64,000 bases of DNA from CAYMCO01 sp964388955 (GTDB lineage: Bacteria > Chloroflexota > Anaerolineae > Anaerolineales > E44-bin32), in assembly GCA_964388955.1 (NCBI GenBank), contig CAYMCO010000002.1:161427-225426 (forward strand), written 5' to 3'. Below the pieces are notes generated by a model. That model searched no databases. It had not been told where the DNA came from and saw nothing but the letters and a program-made list of their open reading frames with translations. The translations under genes were made by a program, and so were the position numbers. Position 1 is the first letter of the stretch; every line of letters starts with the position of its first letter. Below are positions 35,961 through 45,943 of the stretch, in pieces.

Positions 35961-36010
35961 ATTGACCGCTGGAAAAGAGCCGCAAACTCGAGAATAGACC
36001 GGGGGCATGG

Positions 36011-36988
36011 ATGATCGGCGTTGGGATCAGCGTCGCGGCGCTGATCTTGGCGTTCTGGGGGGTGAAGCCGGGCCGATTCCTCCGGGTTCTGAGCGACGCG
36101 AATTATCTGTATCTGCTCCCCGGGATGGCCCTGATGCTGTTGGGCCTGGCGGCCCGTGCGCTGAGCTGGAGGGTGCTGTTGGGGGATCGTGTGCCCTTCA
36201 GTCGGGCCTTCTCGGCCCTCAATGAGGGCTATTTACTCAACGGCGTGCTACCCTTCCGGCTGGGTGAACTCGCCCGCGCCTACCTGGTGGGAAGAGGCTG
36301 GGGCATCACCGGCGCGGAGGCGCTTTCAAGTGTGGTGATGGAGCGCCTGATAGACGTTGTGGTCAGCCTGGTGGGTCTGCTCGCCTCGCTGCCTTTCGTC
36401 GTGGATCCGCAATGGGCCCGGGGTGTCGCATTGGTCGCGGGTGCCGGGTTGGGACTGGCCAGTCTCGGCCTGTGGCTGACCCTTCGCTTTCGGCGGCCGA
36501 TCATGGATTGGACCCACCGCCGGCTGGGCGGCAGGTGGGTTTCGATCGCTGAATCCCTGGAGACTTTTCTGGCGGGATTTCAAGAGCTGATGGCGCAGCC
36601 TGGCCGCTTGCTCCTGGCCGCTTTCTGGAGCTCAATGGCATGGCTGACCATGTGGCTGCTGATCTGGCTGCTCCTCGGGATGTTCGGCCAGGGGGCCACC
36701 TGGGTCGTGCCGTTGTTCACCGCCGGGATCATCGCCTTCGGCGCGGCGCTGCCTTCCTCGCCAGGGGCGCTGGGAGTCTATGAGGCCTCCATGGTGGCCG
36801 GCCTGCTGGTCTTCGACTACCCGCGAGAGAGTGCGATCGGGGTGGCCATCATCGCCCATGGCCTGCATCTGGTGATGGCGGGTGGGATCGGAGCACTGGC
36901 GCTTGCGCGCGACGGCCAGAGTGTAATGGCGCTTGCGGATCGAGCGCAGGCCTTCTTCCAGCGGACGAAGGACGCGCAGGCCGTATGA
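36011..36988 (+). CDS. AglD/LPG-synthase-TM family membrane protein
   Basis: Membrane protein (325 aa from this ATG) with seven to nine helices, of the UPF0104 family related to lysylphosphatidylglycerol synthase TM domains and archaeal AglD. Hallmarks: NEGYLLNGVLPFRLGELARAYLVGR, ALSSVVMERLIDVVV and the late LPSSPGALGVYEA. Family members are linked to lipid or glycan-lipid flipping, but the precise role is open. A more natural N-terminus (14 codons, EKSRKLENRPGAW) would start from CTG at 35969 behind AGGAG. It overlaps the GT4 gene by four bases. Confidence 0.85.
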   Translation: MIGVGISVAALILAFWGVKPGRFLRVLSDANYLYLLPGMALMLLGLAARALSWRVLLGDRVPFSRAFSALNEGYLLNGVLPFRLGELARAYLVGRGWGITGAEALSSVVMERLIDVVVSLVGLLASLPFVVDPQWARGVALVAGAGLGLASLGLWLTLRFRRPIMDWTHRRLGGRWVSIAESLETFLAGFQELMAQPGRLLLAAFWSSMAWLTMWLLIWLLLGMFGQGATWVVPLFTAGIIAFGAALPSSPGALGVYEASMVAGLLVFDYPRESAIGVAIIAHGLHLVMAGGIGALALARDGQSVMALADRAQAFFQRTKDAQAV

Positions 36989-38157
36989 AGATCCTGATCG
37001 CATTGACGTATTACCGGCCCTGGGTATCGGGCCTGACGATATACGTCGAGCGCCTCGCAAGGGCGCTCGTGGCTCGCGACCATCAGGTGACGGTGCTCAC
37101 CTCGCAGTATGATCGCGGGCTTCTCCGTGAAGAGCTCGTCGGCGGCGCCCGGGTCCGCAGGGCTCCGGTTGCTTTGCGGGTGAGCAAAGGCGTGATCATG
37201 CCGACCATCGGCTACGAAGCGACCAGGGAGGTGCTCGCCCATGACGTCTTGAGCCTCCACCTGCCGCAGCTGGACGCCGCCGGCATCGCCCTGCGGGGCC
37301 GCCTGCTCGGCCGTCCCACCGTATTGACCTATCATTGTGACCTGCTCTTGCCCAAGGGCGCGGTGAACGCGGTGGCGAACCGGGTGGTTGATCTCGCAAA
37401 CCGTATGGCGGGGAACTTGGTCGACCGGGTGATCGCTTACACGCAGGACTACGCAGTCCATTCGCCGTTTCTCTCTCGCTATCTGGACAAACTGGAGGTC
37501 ATCCGCCCGCCCGTTGAGGTGCAGCCCTCCACCCCAGAGCGGGTCGTGGAGTTCACCCGCCGGCGTCGCCAGACCACGGGGCCAGCCATCGGGATGGCCG
37601 CCCGACTGGCCACCGAGAAAGGGGTGGAGTACCTGCTGGGCGCGCTGCCGCGCATCCTGGAGGTGCATCCACAAGCAGAGGTGCTCTTCGCCGGTCAGCA
37701 CGAGAGCGTTCTGGGGGAGGAGCATTATGCGCGCCGACTGGCGCCGTCGTTTGAACGATATCAGCGACATTGGACCTTCCTCGGTGTGCTTGATCCCACT
37801 GACATGTCAGCGTTCTACTCGGCCTGCGATGTGACCGTGCTGCCGAGCGTGAACAGCACGGAGAGTTTCGGTCTCGTTCAGATCGAGTCCATGATCTGCG
37901 GCACACCGGTTGTCGCATCCAATCTGCCGGGGGTCCGGCAGCCCGTCCGAACCACGGGGATGGGGGAGATCGTCCCTCTCAGAGATCCGGATTCCTTGGC
38001 GGCGGCCATCTTGCGCATTCTGCAGGATCCGGGAGCATACGCTGGGAACCCAGGCGAGATCGAAGGGCGTTTCTCACCCGACCGCTGCGCCGAGGAATAC
38101 GAGGCGCTCTTCACGCGGCTCTTGGCCGAGAAGCCGCCCAAGGGTTCCGATGGGTAG
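36985..38157 (+). CDS. glycosyltransferase family 4
   Basis: GT-B fold retaining glycosyltransferase (390 aa), cytoplasmic or membrane-associated. The N-terminal acceptor half has YYRPWVSGLTIYVERLARAL; the donor half has GMAARLATEKGVEYLLGALP and the signature STESFGLVQIESMICGTPVVAS with the E-x7-E pattern. It starts inside the stop of the AglD-like gene and ends overlapping the methyltransferase gene by eight bases. Such enzymes typically add a hexose to a lipid-linked glycan; the sugar is unknown. Confidence 0.92.
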   Translation: MKILIALTYYRPWVSGLTIYVERLARALVARDHQVTVLTSQYDRGLLREELVGGARVRRAPVALRVSKGVIMPTIGYEATREVLAHDVLSLHLPQLDAAGIALRGRLLGRPTVLTYHCDLLLPKGAVNAVANRVVDLANRMAGNLVDRVIAYTQDYAVHSPFLSRYLDKLEVIRPPVEVQPSTPERVVEFTRRRRQTTGPAIGMAARLATEKGVEYLLGALPRILEVHPQAEVLFAGQHESVLGEEHYARRLAPSFERYQRHWTFLGVLDPTDMSAFYSACDVTVLPSVNSTESFGLVQIESMICGTPVVASNLPGVRQPVRTTGMGEIVPLRDPDSLAAAILRILQDPGAYAGNPGEIEGRFSPDRCAEEYEALFTRLLAEKPPKGSDG

Positions 38158-38938
38158 GGACTTCCTCTGGCCGCATTTGCTCGAACTTCCCTACTTCCGC
38201 GGAACGCTGCGGGCGGTGGAAGCGCGTCTCATTCAGCGGGTGGCGCTTCCCCGGCCCGTGCTGGACATCGGCAGCGGGGATGGGCATTTCGCGAGCGTCG
38301 CCTTCCGTGAGCGAATCACCGTGGGGATCGATCCCTGCGCCGATGTCATGCCCGAGGCCAAATCGCGCCGCGCCTACGAAATGCTGGTGCAGGCCGACGG
38401 GGCGCGATTGCCGTTCCCGAACGAGCATTTCTCCAGCGCCTTGAGCAACTCGGTCTTGGAGCACGTGCCGGATTTGCCCGGGGTGCTTCGAGAGGTCGGG
38501 CGCGTGCTCCAACCGGGGGCGCCGTTCGCCATCACCGTGCCTGGCCCCGGCTATCGAGACTGCTTGAGCGTGCCCCCTTTTCTCAAGACAATCGGGCTGG
38601 CCGGCCTCGGCGACGCATACGAACGATGGTTCATGCGCATGTCCCTGACCCGGAACTTGATGGACGGTCAGGGCTGGGGGGCAGCCTTCGAGGAGGCCGG
38701 ATTCTCGCTCGAGGAAAGCCGGCCTTATTTCTCCCCTCGGGCCCTGCACATGCTGGAATGGGGTCACTACTTTGGAGCGCCCTGCCTGCTCGCCCGGCGC
38801 CTGACCGGCCGCTGGATCATCGTACGGCGAAGGTGGAACCTCGCGCTCACCGAGCGATATACGCGCCCTTTCTATGCGGGTGAGCCGGCTGCGGACGGCA
38901 CGTATTGTTTGTATTTGGGCCGGAAGAAAGGGCACTGA
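38150..38938 (+). CDS. SAM-dependent methyltransferase, class I
   Basis: 262-aa methyltransferase with motif I VLDIGSGDGHFAS and ADGARLPFPNEHFSSALSNSVLEHV as in Methyltransf_11 proteins. A C-terminal extension (about 150-262) is unlike small-molecule enzymes and may bind a lipid or glycan acceptor. The ATG at 38150 overlaps the GT4 gene. The context suggests methylation of a sugar or lipid carrier. Confidence 0.85.
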   Translation: MGRDFLWPHLLELPYFRGTLRAVEARLIQRVALPRPVLDIGSGDGHFASVAFRERITVGIDPCADVMPEAKSRRAYEMLVQADGARLPFPNEHFSSALSNSVLEHVPDLPGVLREVGRVLQPGAPFAITVPGPGYRDCLSVPPFLKTIGLAGLGDAYERWFMRMSLTRNLMDGQGWGAAFEEAGFSLEESRPYFSPRALHMLEWGHYFGAPCLLARRLTGRWIIVRRRWNLALTERYTRPFYAGEPAADGTYCLYLGRKKGH

Positions 38939-38951
38939 TGGTTGGCGGCCG

Positions 38952-40952
38952 ATGGATCGTATCCTGAGCCGCGCGCGTCTACCGCTGGGCGTGATCTTGG
39001 CGTTGCTGGCCCAGTACCGGCTGGCATGGCGCGCAGCCCACATCCCGGTGAACATTCTCGTTTACGCTCTCGGCGCCGCGTTGGCCGGGTGGGGGTATTG
39101 GAGCGGGGACTTCGATTTGCCCATCACACCGGGCGGCCACGGCCACCCCGGGCAGCTCACCGTGCGCCCCTTGTTCCTCGCGCTCGCCGCCCTGCTCTCA
39201 GCCATGGCGTTCCTCTACTCGACCGGAAACCGCTTTCAGCTCATGACTCTGCTCTGCTGGGGAGCGGCCATCGCGGCGATTCTGGCCGCGTTGTGGGAAG
39301 GCGATATTCAAATCCGGCCTGCGTTCGCGGCGATCCGATCCTGGCTTCGTCCGGCGTATTGGCGGCGGTGGCTGAGACCCTGGAATCTGATTGTGCTGGG
39401 CGCGTTCGCCGTGGCCGCCTATTTCCGCTTCCACCATTTGGTGGAAATCCCGCCGGAAATGTGGAGCGACCAGGCGGAGAAATTGCTGGATGTGCGCGAT
39501 GTTCTGAACGGGACATATTCCATCTTCTTCCTGCGCAACACCGGGCGTGAGCCGCTGCAGTTCTACATCGCCGCCGGGACAGCCCGCCTGCTGGGGACGG
39601 GGATTTCGTACACCACCCTGAAGATCGGGACTACCCTCGCCGGGTACGTAACACTCATCTACCTGTATCTTTTTGCCAAGGAATATGCAGGCCGCCGGGC
39701 GGCGTTGGTCGGTGTCCTGCTGGCTGGAATGGCCTTCTGGCCGAATATCATCAGCCGGGTGGGGCTGCGCTTTCCCTTCTATCCGCTGTTTGTCGCGCCC
39801 GCGCTATATCATCTGTTCAAGGGCCTGCGTCTCCGGCAGAGGAACCACGTTCTGATTAGCGGCGTCTACGCGGGCATCGGCCTGTATGGGTATTCTCCCG
39901 CCAGAGTCATCCCCCTGGCGATGACTGCGGCTGTGGCCCTGTTCATTCTGCACGAGAGCCACGGACGCGACTGGGTGAACTACCTCTCCTGGCTGGTGGG
40001 CGCCGGCCTCATCGCCTTTGTGATCTTCGTCCCGTTGTTCAAATCTGCCACCGAGATGCCGGATCTATTCATATATCGCACGCTGACCCGCATTTCGGAT
40101 CTGGAAAGGCCGATTGCCGGATCTCCCGTGTCGATATTCATGTCCAACTTGGGCAGGGCGGTGCGCATGTTCGGCTGGGATTCGGGCCAGGTATATGTTG
40201 TCACCATCACCGGCCGCCCCCTTCTCGACTTTGTGAGCGGGGCTCTCTTCCATGTCGGAATCATCTTATTGGTGCTGCGCTATATTCGTGACAGGGATTG
40301 GCGCGATCTCTTCATGCTGCTGAGCCTGTTCATCCTGACCCTGCCCTCCACCCTCTCCATCGCTTTCCCCAATGAAAACCCGGCGCCAAACCGGGCTTCG
40401 GGCGCGCTGGTTCCCGTCTTCACCATCGCCGGGATGTCGGCGGCTGCCAGCCTGGATTGGGCGAAGCGGAGTTGGCCGGGACGCCGGGGGCTGTATCCGA
40501 TAGGGGCGGCATTGGCGATGGCGGGGCTGATGTGCGGGATCATCAACTACCAACTCACCATGGTCACCTACCCCTCCCGCATGGAACTGTATATCTGGAA
40601 TACCAGCGAGGCAGCCGAGGTGGTCGATGAATTCGTCCGGGGGCAGGGCACCTATGAGAACGTGCATGTCGTCTCCTTCCCTCATTGGATGGACACCCGC
40701 CTGGTCGCCATCCAATCCGGGCAACCTGGGATGGACTACGAGGTCCTACCTCAGGATCTGGCCTCGCTGCGAACAGGTGGACGCCCCCAACTGATTCTGC
40801 TCAACGTTGGAGATCGGGCGAGCCTCTCTCGGCTGATGGCGCTATTTCCGACGGGCACCTACTACCGCTATCATTCAAAGGTCCGGGGCATGGATTTCCT
40901 CGTATACTACGTCCCGGCCAAAGATGAGGGTGTATTGGAGGCTGGATCTTGA
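38952..40952 (+). CDS. GT39-type membrane glycosyltransferase
   Basis: Polytopic GT-C protein (666 aa) that would transfer a sugar from a polyprenyl-phosphate donor on the outer face of the membrane. Several helices precede a catalytic-loop-like acidic segment (PPEMWSDQAEKLLDVRDVL) and REPLQFYIAAGTARLLG. More than ten helices are visible, with a soluble C-terminal domain (from about 555) as in ArnT/PMT relatives. The ATG at 38952 follows a weak site and similarity starts there. The last bases overlap the start of the next gene. Confidence 0.85.
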   Translation: MDRILSRARLPLGVILALLAQYRLAWRAAHIPVNILVYALGAALAGWGYWSGDFDLPITPGGHGHPGQLTVRPLFLALAALLSAMAFLYSTGNRFQLMTLLCWGAAIAAILAALWEGDIQIRPAFAAIRSWLRPAYWRRWLRPWNLIVLGAFAVAAYFRFHHLVEIPPEMWSDQAEKLLDVRDVLNGTYSIFFLRNTGREPLQFYIAAGTARLLGTGISYTTLKIGTTLAGYVTLIYLYLFAKEYAGRRAALVGVLLAGMAFWPNIISRVGLRFPFYPLFVAPALYHLFKGLRLRQRNHVLISGVYAGIGLYGYSPARVIPLAMTAAVALFILHESHGRDWVNYLSWLVGAGLIAFVIFVPLFKSATEMPDLFIYRTLTRISDLERPIAGSPVSIFMSNLGRAVRMFGWDSGQVYVVTITGRPLLDFVSGALFHVGIILLVLRYIRDRDWRDLFMLLSLFILTLPSTLSIAFPNENPAPNRASGALVPVFTIAGMSAAASLDWAKRSWPGRRGLYPIGAALAMAGLMCGIINYQLTMVTYPSRMELYIWNTSEAAEVVDEFVRGQGTYENVHVVSFPHWMDTRLVAIQSGQPGMDYEVLPQDLASLRTGGRPQLILLNVGDRASLSRLMALFPTGTYYRYHSKVRGMDFLVYYVPAKDEGVLEAGS

Positions 40953-43900
40953 TTGAACCGCAGGAAGGGGGATTGAAGCAGGAGCACGGGACGAACACCT
41001 CAACAGCCGCGCCGTCGCGCCGCGACTGGCGTCCTTCCCTGTATGAAGTTATCTTGATCCTGGTCCTTCTCCTGGGGGCAGTACTGCGTTTCAGCGGGCT
41101 GAATTGGGATCAGGATACCCATCTTCACCCGGACGAACGCTTCTTGACCATGGTGGAGTCCAGCATCCGGTTCCCGGACAGTCTGGGGGAGTATTTCAAC
41201 ACGGAAGCTTCCCCACTGAACCCCCGTAACGCGGGCCACGGATTCTTCGTATACGGCACCCTGCCCATCTTCCTGGTGCGGTTCTTGGCCGCCCTGTTTG
41301 ACATGGCTCGCTATGATCAGGTGTATTTGGTGGGGCGCGCTGCCGCGGGGCTTTTCGATCTCATCACGATCGCTCTGATCTATGGGACGGCGGCGCGCCT
41401 TTATTCCAAGCGAGTTGGGATTCTGGCCGCCGCTTTCACCGCCACGGCCGTGCTGCTCATCCAACACGCTCACTTCTTCGTAGTCGATACCTTCGCGACC
41501 ACCTTTGTCGTCGCGGGCTTCTACTTCGCGGTGAGCGTTCTGGACGATGGCGAGCTCAAGGATTATGCCCTTTTTGGCATTACCTTGGGGATGGCCGTCG
41601 CTTCGAAGGTGAGCACTTTTCCGTTGGCGGGGGTCGTGGCAATCGCCGGCGGGATTCGGATCCTGGATCTCCGCGGGGAGGACGACCGGGCCGAGAGAAG
41701 GCGGGTGATACTCGGGGTGCTGCTTGCGGCCGGAATCTCTTTGCTCACCTTCCGCGTATTCCAGCCCTATGCTTTCGCGGGGACGTCCTTTTTCGATGTA
41801 CGCCTGAATCCCAAATGGCTGGATAACATGCGGGAGCTGCGCTCGCTGTCATCCGGTCGGGCAGAATTCCCGCCTGCCTGGCAGTGGGCGGGCCGGCCGC
41901 GCCTGCTCTATTCCCTTCGAAATCTCATCCTATGGGGATTGGGCGCCCCGCTCGGGGTCACAGCCTGCCTGGGCCTGGTGTGGGCCATGGTGCGCAGCCT
42001 GCAAGGGAACTGGCGCAAGCATCTGCTGCCAGTCATCTGGATCCCCGGATACTTCATATGGCAGGCGGCGGGCTTCACGCAGGCGATGCGCTACCAGTTG
42101 CCGATCTATCCCTTCCTGGCCATGATGGCCGCCTGGGGGCTCTGGCGAGCCTGGGAGCTGGCGGGTGACGGCCGGCGGCTTTCTCCGCTGATCGGGCGCG
42201 CTTCGGTGGCAGCCGTGGGGGCTGTCGTGCTGATATCGACCACCGCCTATGCCATTGGCTTCGTGGCGATCTATACGCGGCCTGTCACGCGCGTTGCGGC
42301 TTCACGATGGATCTTCCGCAACGTCCCTGCCGTAGCCAATCTGGTTGTGCGGAGTGATGAAGAACAGTTCCTGGAGCCGATCTATATGCCGGTCGACTTC
42401 ACTTTGCAGGCGGGGGAGCCGCATGTGGCTGCCTTCCGGAGTGAGGCCGAGGGAGAAACGGCCAAGGTGTTTTTGCCCCACGTCTCGGATTCGGCGGGTG
42501 GCAACGAGCAAGTGGCTCTCAGAATCAGCATCAGCGGGGATCCGGAGGGGGCGCAGGTGCTCTCCGCTGGCGAGTTCAACGGTCGCCTGACGGCAGCGTC
42601 GGATGCGCCTCTCGAGATTCCCCTTCAGCCCCCACTGGCCCTGCAATCCGGCCAGATGTATTACGCGACGTTGAGCCTGGAGTCCGGCGACGCCATCGCT
42701 ATGCGCGGTTCGGTGATCATCAGCGAATCCTCCTGGGATGATGGCCTGCCGCTGCGCATCGATGGCCGGGACGGCTATGGCGGCTACTACCTGGGTGTCA
42801 ACCAGGAGCTCTACTGGCCGGATAACTCCGACGACGATAGCGATGGAAAGTCAGACAAGCTGGAACGCATCCTCAGCACGTTGGAGCAGGGCGATTATCT
42901 GGTAATCAGCTCAAACCGGCAGTACGGCTCCATCGCCCGCATTGGCAGCCGCTTCCCGCTGACGCAAGCATATTACCGGGCACTCTTCGGGTGTCCCGCG
43001 CCGCAATCGATCCCGCGCTGCGCCGCCGTGGCCCAGCCGGGGGAGATGGATGGTGAGCTCGGCTACGATTTGGTCGCGGTTTTCCAGAGCAACCCCCGTC
43101 TCGGCCCTCTGGAGATCAATGACCAGTTGGCCGAGGAGGCTTTCACGGTTTACGACCACCCCAAGGTGCTGGTGTTCAAGCGGAGCGCCAATTTCGATGC
43201 GAGTCGGGCCCGGCGCATTCTGGGTTCCGTCGACTTGACGCATGTCGAGAATGTCCTTCCCAAGGATGCCCGCGCCGGTGGGCCCGGATCCGCGGGCGAG
43301 GCCGGAGATCTGATGCTGCCTGAGGATCAATGGCAGGAGCAGCAGGTGTCGGGAACCTGGTCGGAGCTGTTTCCGGAGGGGGCGCTCATCAACCGCTCGC
43401 AGATCTTGGCGGTGCTGGTGTGGTGGCTTCTCGTCGGCGCCCTCGGCCTGGTCACGTTCCCTTGGGTCCAGGTGGCTTTCGGGGGGTTGCACGATAAGGG
43501 GTATCCGCTATCCAGAGTCGTCGGGCTGTTGCTGCTCTCATGGGGTAGCTGGATCCTCGGGAGCAGCGGCATGCAGTTCACCCGGCCCACCATCCTGATC
43601 GTCCTGGGCGCGATGCTCCTGTGTTCGGGGCTGCTGGCATGGCGCGATCGCAGGCGCCTGCTGGGATTCTTCCGGGAGCGCTGGCGCTCTGTGTTGTACA
43701 TCGAGGCCTTGGCGTTGGGATTCTTCGTCTTCTTCCTGTTGGTGCGTTTGGGCAACCCCGACCTGTGGCATCCGGGCAGGGGCGGTGAGAAGCCGATGGA
43801 TTTCTCCTACCTGAACGCGGTGCTCAAGAGCGTTTCTTTTCCCCCATATGACCCGTGGTATGCGGGAGGCTACATCAACTACTACTATTACGGCTTCGTG

Positions 43901-45943
43901 CTCGTCGGAGCCCCCGTCAAGCTGCTTGGACTGGTTCCGAATGTGGCATACAACCTGATTCTGCCCACCCTGTATGCCATGGTCGCGCTGGGAGCCTTCT
44001 GCGTCGGGTCCAATTTGGTCGCGGGAGCGGCAGGTTCGACGGAGGATGGCTGGAAACCGCGGCCCTGGCTGGCTGGAATCATGGCGGCTGTCGGCATGGG
44101 CGTGATCGGAAATCTGGGCACAGTGAGCCTGATCTATGGTGGGCTCAAACGCCTGGGGGCGGGCGCCGATCAAGCGCTGCGGACCTCGTTCGGCGGCCTG
44201 CTGCAGGCGCTGTCCGGTCTGAACCAACTGTTGCTCGGCGGCCAGTCGATGCCCTTTGGGTTGGGTTCCTGGTATTGGGATCCGAGCCGTGCCATCCCCC
44301 CGGGCATCGGAGAACCCGGGCCCATCACCGAGTTCCCCTATTTCACATTCCTGTATGCCGATCTGCACGCCCACATGATCAACATGCCCCTCACCTTGGG
44401 GGCGGCGGCGTGGGCGCTGTCGTGGATCATGGCCGCCAAACGGCGGGAGAGGCTCCGCTGGATCGACACGGGGTTGGCGCTGTTCACCGGCGGTTTGCTG
44501 CTGGGTGCGTTGCGCCCGACAAACTCGTGGGATTTCCCCGCCTATTGGGGGCTGGGCGCCTTGGCCCTGGTCTTCGGGGCCTGGCTGCGAGAGCGCATAC
44601 CTTGGAAATCTGCCCTGGAAGCCGTTCTTGGGCTCGCTGTGGTGTTCGGCCTGGCCTGGGTTCTGTACAGCCCCTTCAGCCGCTGGTTCGGCCAGGCGTA
44701 CACGGCAGTGAGCCTGTGGGAGGGCGGCCGCACGCCGCTGAACGCCTACCTGACCGTTCACGGTATTTTCCTTTTTGCCATATCGAGTTGGATGGCCTGG
44801 GAGACATGGCGCTGGCTGGCGGAAACGCCCATCTCGTCGCTTCGCAAACTGCGGCCCTTTGCGCGGGCCATCATCTTCGGTATCTTGGTCGTGCTGGGCT
44901 TGATCGCCTATCTGCTGGCCCGGGGCTATCCGGTCGCTGTGATCGCCTTACCGGTCATGATTTGGGCGGGACTGCTTTGGCTGCGCCCGGGTCAAACTGT
45001 GGAAAAGCGCGCTGTTCTCACCATGGTCGCGGTCGCAGTCGCGCTCACATTCGGCGTCGAGGTGGTCGTGCTGCAGGGCGACATCGGACGCATGAACACC
45101 GTTTTCAAGTTCTATCTCCAGGTCTGGACCCTCTTCAGCGTGAGCGCTGCAGCCGGGCTGTTCTGGCTTTTCCAGGACCTTCATCGCTGGGCACCGGCCC
45201 TGCGGCGGATCTGGCTGGTCTTGCTCGCTGCGTTGGTCTTCGGCGGGCTGCTGTACCCCATTACAGCCACTCCGGCCAAGATCGAGGATCGCATGGCCGC
45301 AGACGCGCCCCACACGCTGGATGGAATGCGCTTCATGGCCTACTCCACCTACGCGGATCTCGGCCGGACCTTCCCGTTGGACGAGGATTACCGCGCTATC
45401 CAATGGATGCGGGAAAATGTGGCGGGCACGCCCGTTATCGTGGAGGCAAATGCGCCGGAGTATCGTTGGGGCTCTCGCTACACGATCTACACCGGGCTTC
45501 CGGGCGTTCTGGGGTGGAACTGGCACCAGCGCCAGCAGCGTGCCGCCAATCCGGATGCCGGCGTCTCCGAGCGCGCCCGGGAAATCACCCAGTTCTATCT
45601 GACGCCCTCCGCAGCTGCGGCGCGCCAATTCCTCGAGCGCTACGATGTGCGCTACGTGGTCGTCGGCAGGCTGGAGCGCATCTACTTTGAGCGGATCTAT
45701 CCGTGTTGGGTCGAGGATGCGGAGTTGGGCGTCGTTGACTGTGACTTCTCCGGACGGCCGGTGGGGATGAGCGTCCCAGAGGTGGTTGCCGTGGAGTGCC
45801 AGCCGATGGACGCGGAGGCCGATCCCAATCGACTGGCCTGCCCCACGCATGGCATCGAGAAATTCGGTGCCATGGCCTCGGCGGGCGACCTGAGGCTGGT
45901 ATATCAGGAAGGGGAGACGGAAATCTACGAGGTCACGCCCTGA
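40949..45943 (+). CDS. GT39-like / Chlor_Arch_YYY (DUF2298) fusion protein
   Basis: Very large membrane protein (1664 aa) in two halves. Residues 30-560 are PMT/GT39-like: HLHPDERF holds the acidic catalytic-loop motif and about ten helices follow; 440-800 include a beta-rich extracytoplasmic part. From about 810 the protein is a Chlor_Arch_YYY (DUF2298) domain with INYYYYGF near residue 975, FPYFTFLYADLHAH, and INRMNTVFKFY-type wording near 1380 (GRMNTVFKFYLQVW). The function of the domain is unknown. TTG at 40949, with GGAGG seven bases before it, overlaps the previous stop; the next gene starts in this gene's stop. Confidence 0.9.
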   Translation: MIEPQEGGLKQEHGTNTSTAAPSRRDWRPSLYEVILILVLLLGAVLRFSGLNWDQDTHLHPDERFLTMVESSIRFPDSLGEYFNTEASPLNPRNAGHGFFVYGTLPIFLVRFLAALFDMARYDQVYLVGRAAAGLFDLITIALIYGTAARLYSKRVGILAAAFTATAVLLIQHAHFFVVDTFATTFVVAGFYFAVSVLDDGELKDYALFGITLGMAVASKVSTFPLAGVVAIAGGIRILDLRGEDDRAERRRVILGVLLAAGISLLTFRVFQPYAFAGTSFFDVRLNPKWLDNMRELRSLSSGRAEFPPAWQWAGRPRLLYSLRNLILWGLGAPLGVTACLGLVWAMVRSLQGNWRKHLLPVIWIPGYFIWQAAGFTQAMRYQLPIYPFLAMMAAWGLWRAWELAGDGRRLSPLIGRASVAAVGAVVLISTTAYAIGFVAIYTRPVTRVAASRWIFRNVPAVANLVVRSDEEQFLEPIYMPVDFTLQAGEPHVAAFRSEAEGETAKVFLPHVSDSAGGNEQVALRISISGDPEGAQVLSAGEFNGRLTAASDAPLEIPLQPPLALQSGQMYYATLSLESGDAIAMRGSVIISESSWDDGLPLRIDGRDGYGGYYLGVNQELYWPDNSDDDSDGKSDKLERILSTLEQGDYLVISSNRQYGSIARIGSRFPLTQAYYRALFGCPAPQSIPRCAAVAQPGEMDGELGYDLVAVFQSNPRLGPLEINDQLAEEAFTVYDHPKVLVFKRSANFDASRARRILGSVDLTHVENVLPKDARAGGPGSAGEAGDLMLPEDQWQEQQVSGTWSELFPEGALINRSQILAVLVWWLLVGALGLVTFPWVQVAFGGLHDKGYPLSRVVGLLLLSWGSWILGSSGMQFTRPTILIVLGAMLLCSGLLAWRDRRRLLGFFRERWRSVLYIEALALGFFVFFLLVRLGNPDLWHPGRGGEKPMDFSYLNAVLKSVSFPPYDPWYAGGYINYYYYGFVLVGAPVKLLGLVPNVAYNLILPTLYAMVALGAFCVGSNLVAGAAGSTEDGWKPRPWLAGIMAAVGMGVIGNLGTVSLIYGGLKRLGAGADQALRTSFGGLLQALSGLNQLLLGGQSMPFGLGSWYWDPSRAIPPGIGEPGPITEFPYFTFLYADLHAHMINMPLTLGAAAWALSWIMAAKRRERLRWIDTGLALFTGGLLLGALRPTNSWDFPAYWGLGALALVFGAWLRERIPWKSALEAVLGLAVVFGLAWVLYSPFSRWFGQAYTAVSLWEGGRTPLNAYLTVHGIFLFAISSWMAWETWRWLAETPISSLRKLRPFARAIIFGILVVLGLIAYLLARGYPVAVIALPVMIWAGLLWLRPGQTVEKRAVLTMVAVAVALTFGVEVVVLQGDIGRMNTVFKFYLQVWTLFSVSAAAGLFWLFQDLHRWAPALRRIWLVLLAALVFGGLLYPITATPAKIEDRMAADAPHTLDGMRFMAYSTYADLGRTFPLDEDYRAIQWMRENVAGTPVIVEANAPEYRWGSRYTIYTGLPGVLGWNWHQRQQRAANPDAGVSERAREITQFYLTPSAAAARQFLERYDVRYVVVGRLERIYFERIYPCWVEDAELGVVDCDFSGRPVGMSVPEVVAVECQPMDAEADPNRLACPTHGIEKFGAMASAGDLRLVYQEGETEIYEVTP

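Noticed and set aside
43538..45690. Long alternative frames on both strands over the YYY fusion gene
   Set aside because: Products are Arg/Gly/Ser-rich without motifs, while the annotated frame has strong conserved membrane-domain blocks.
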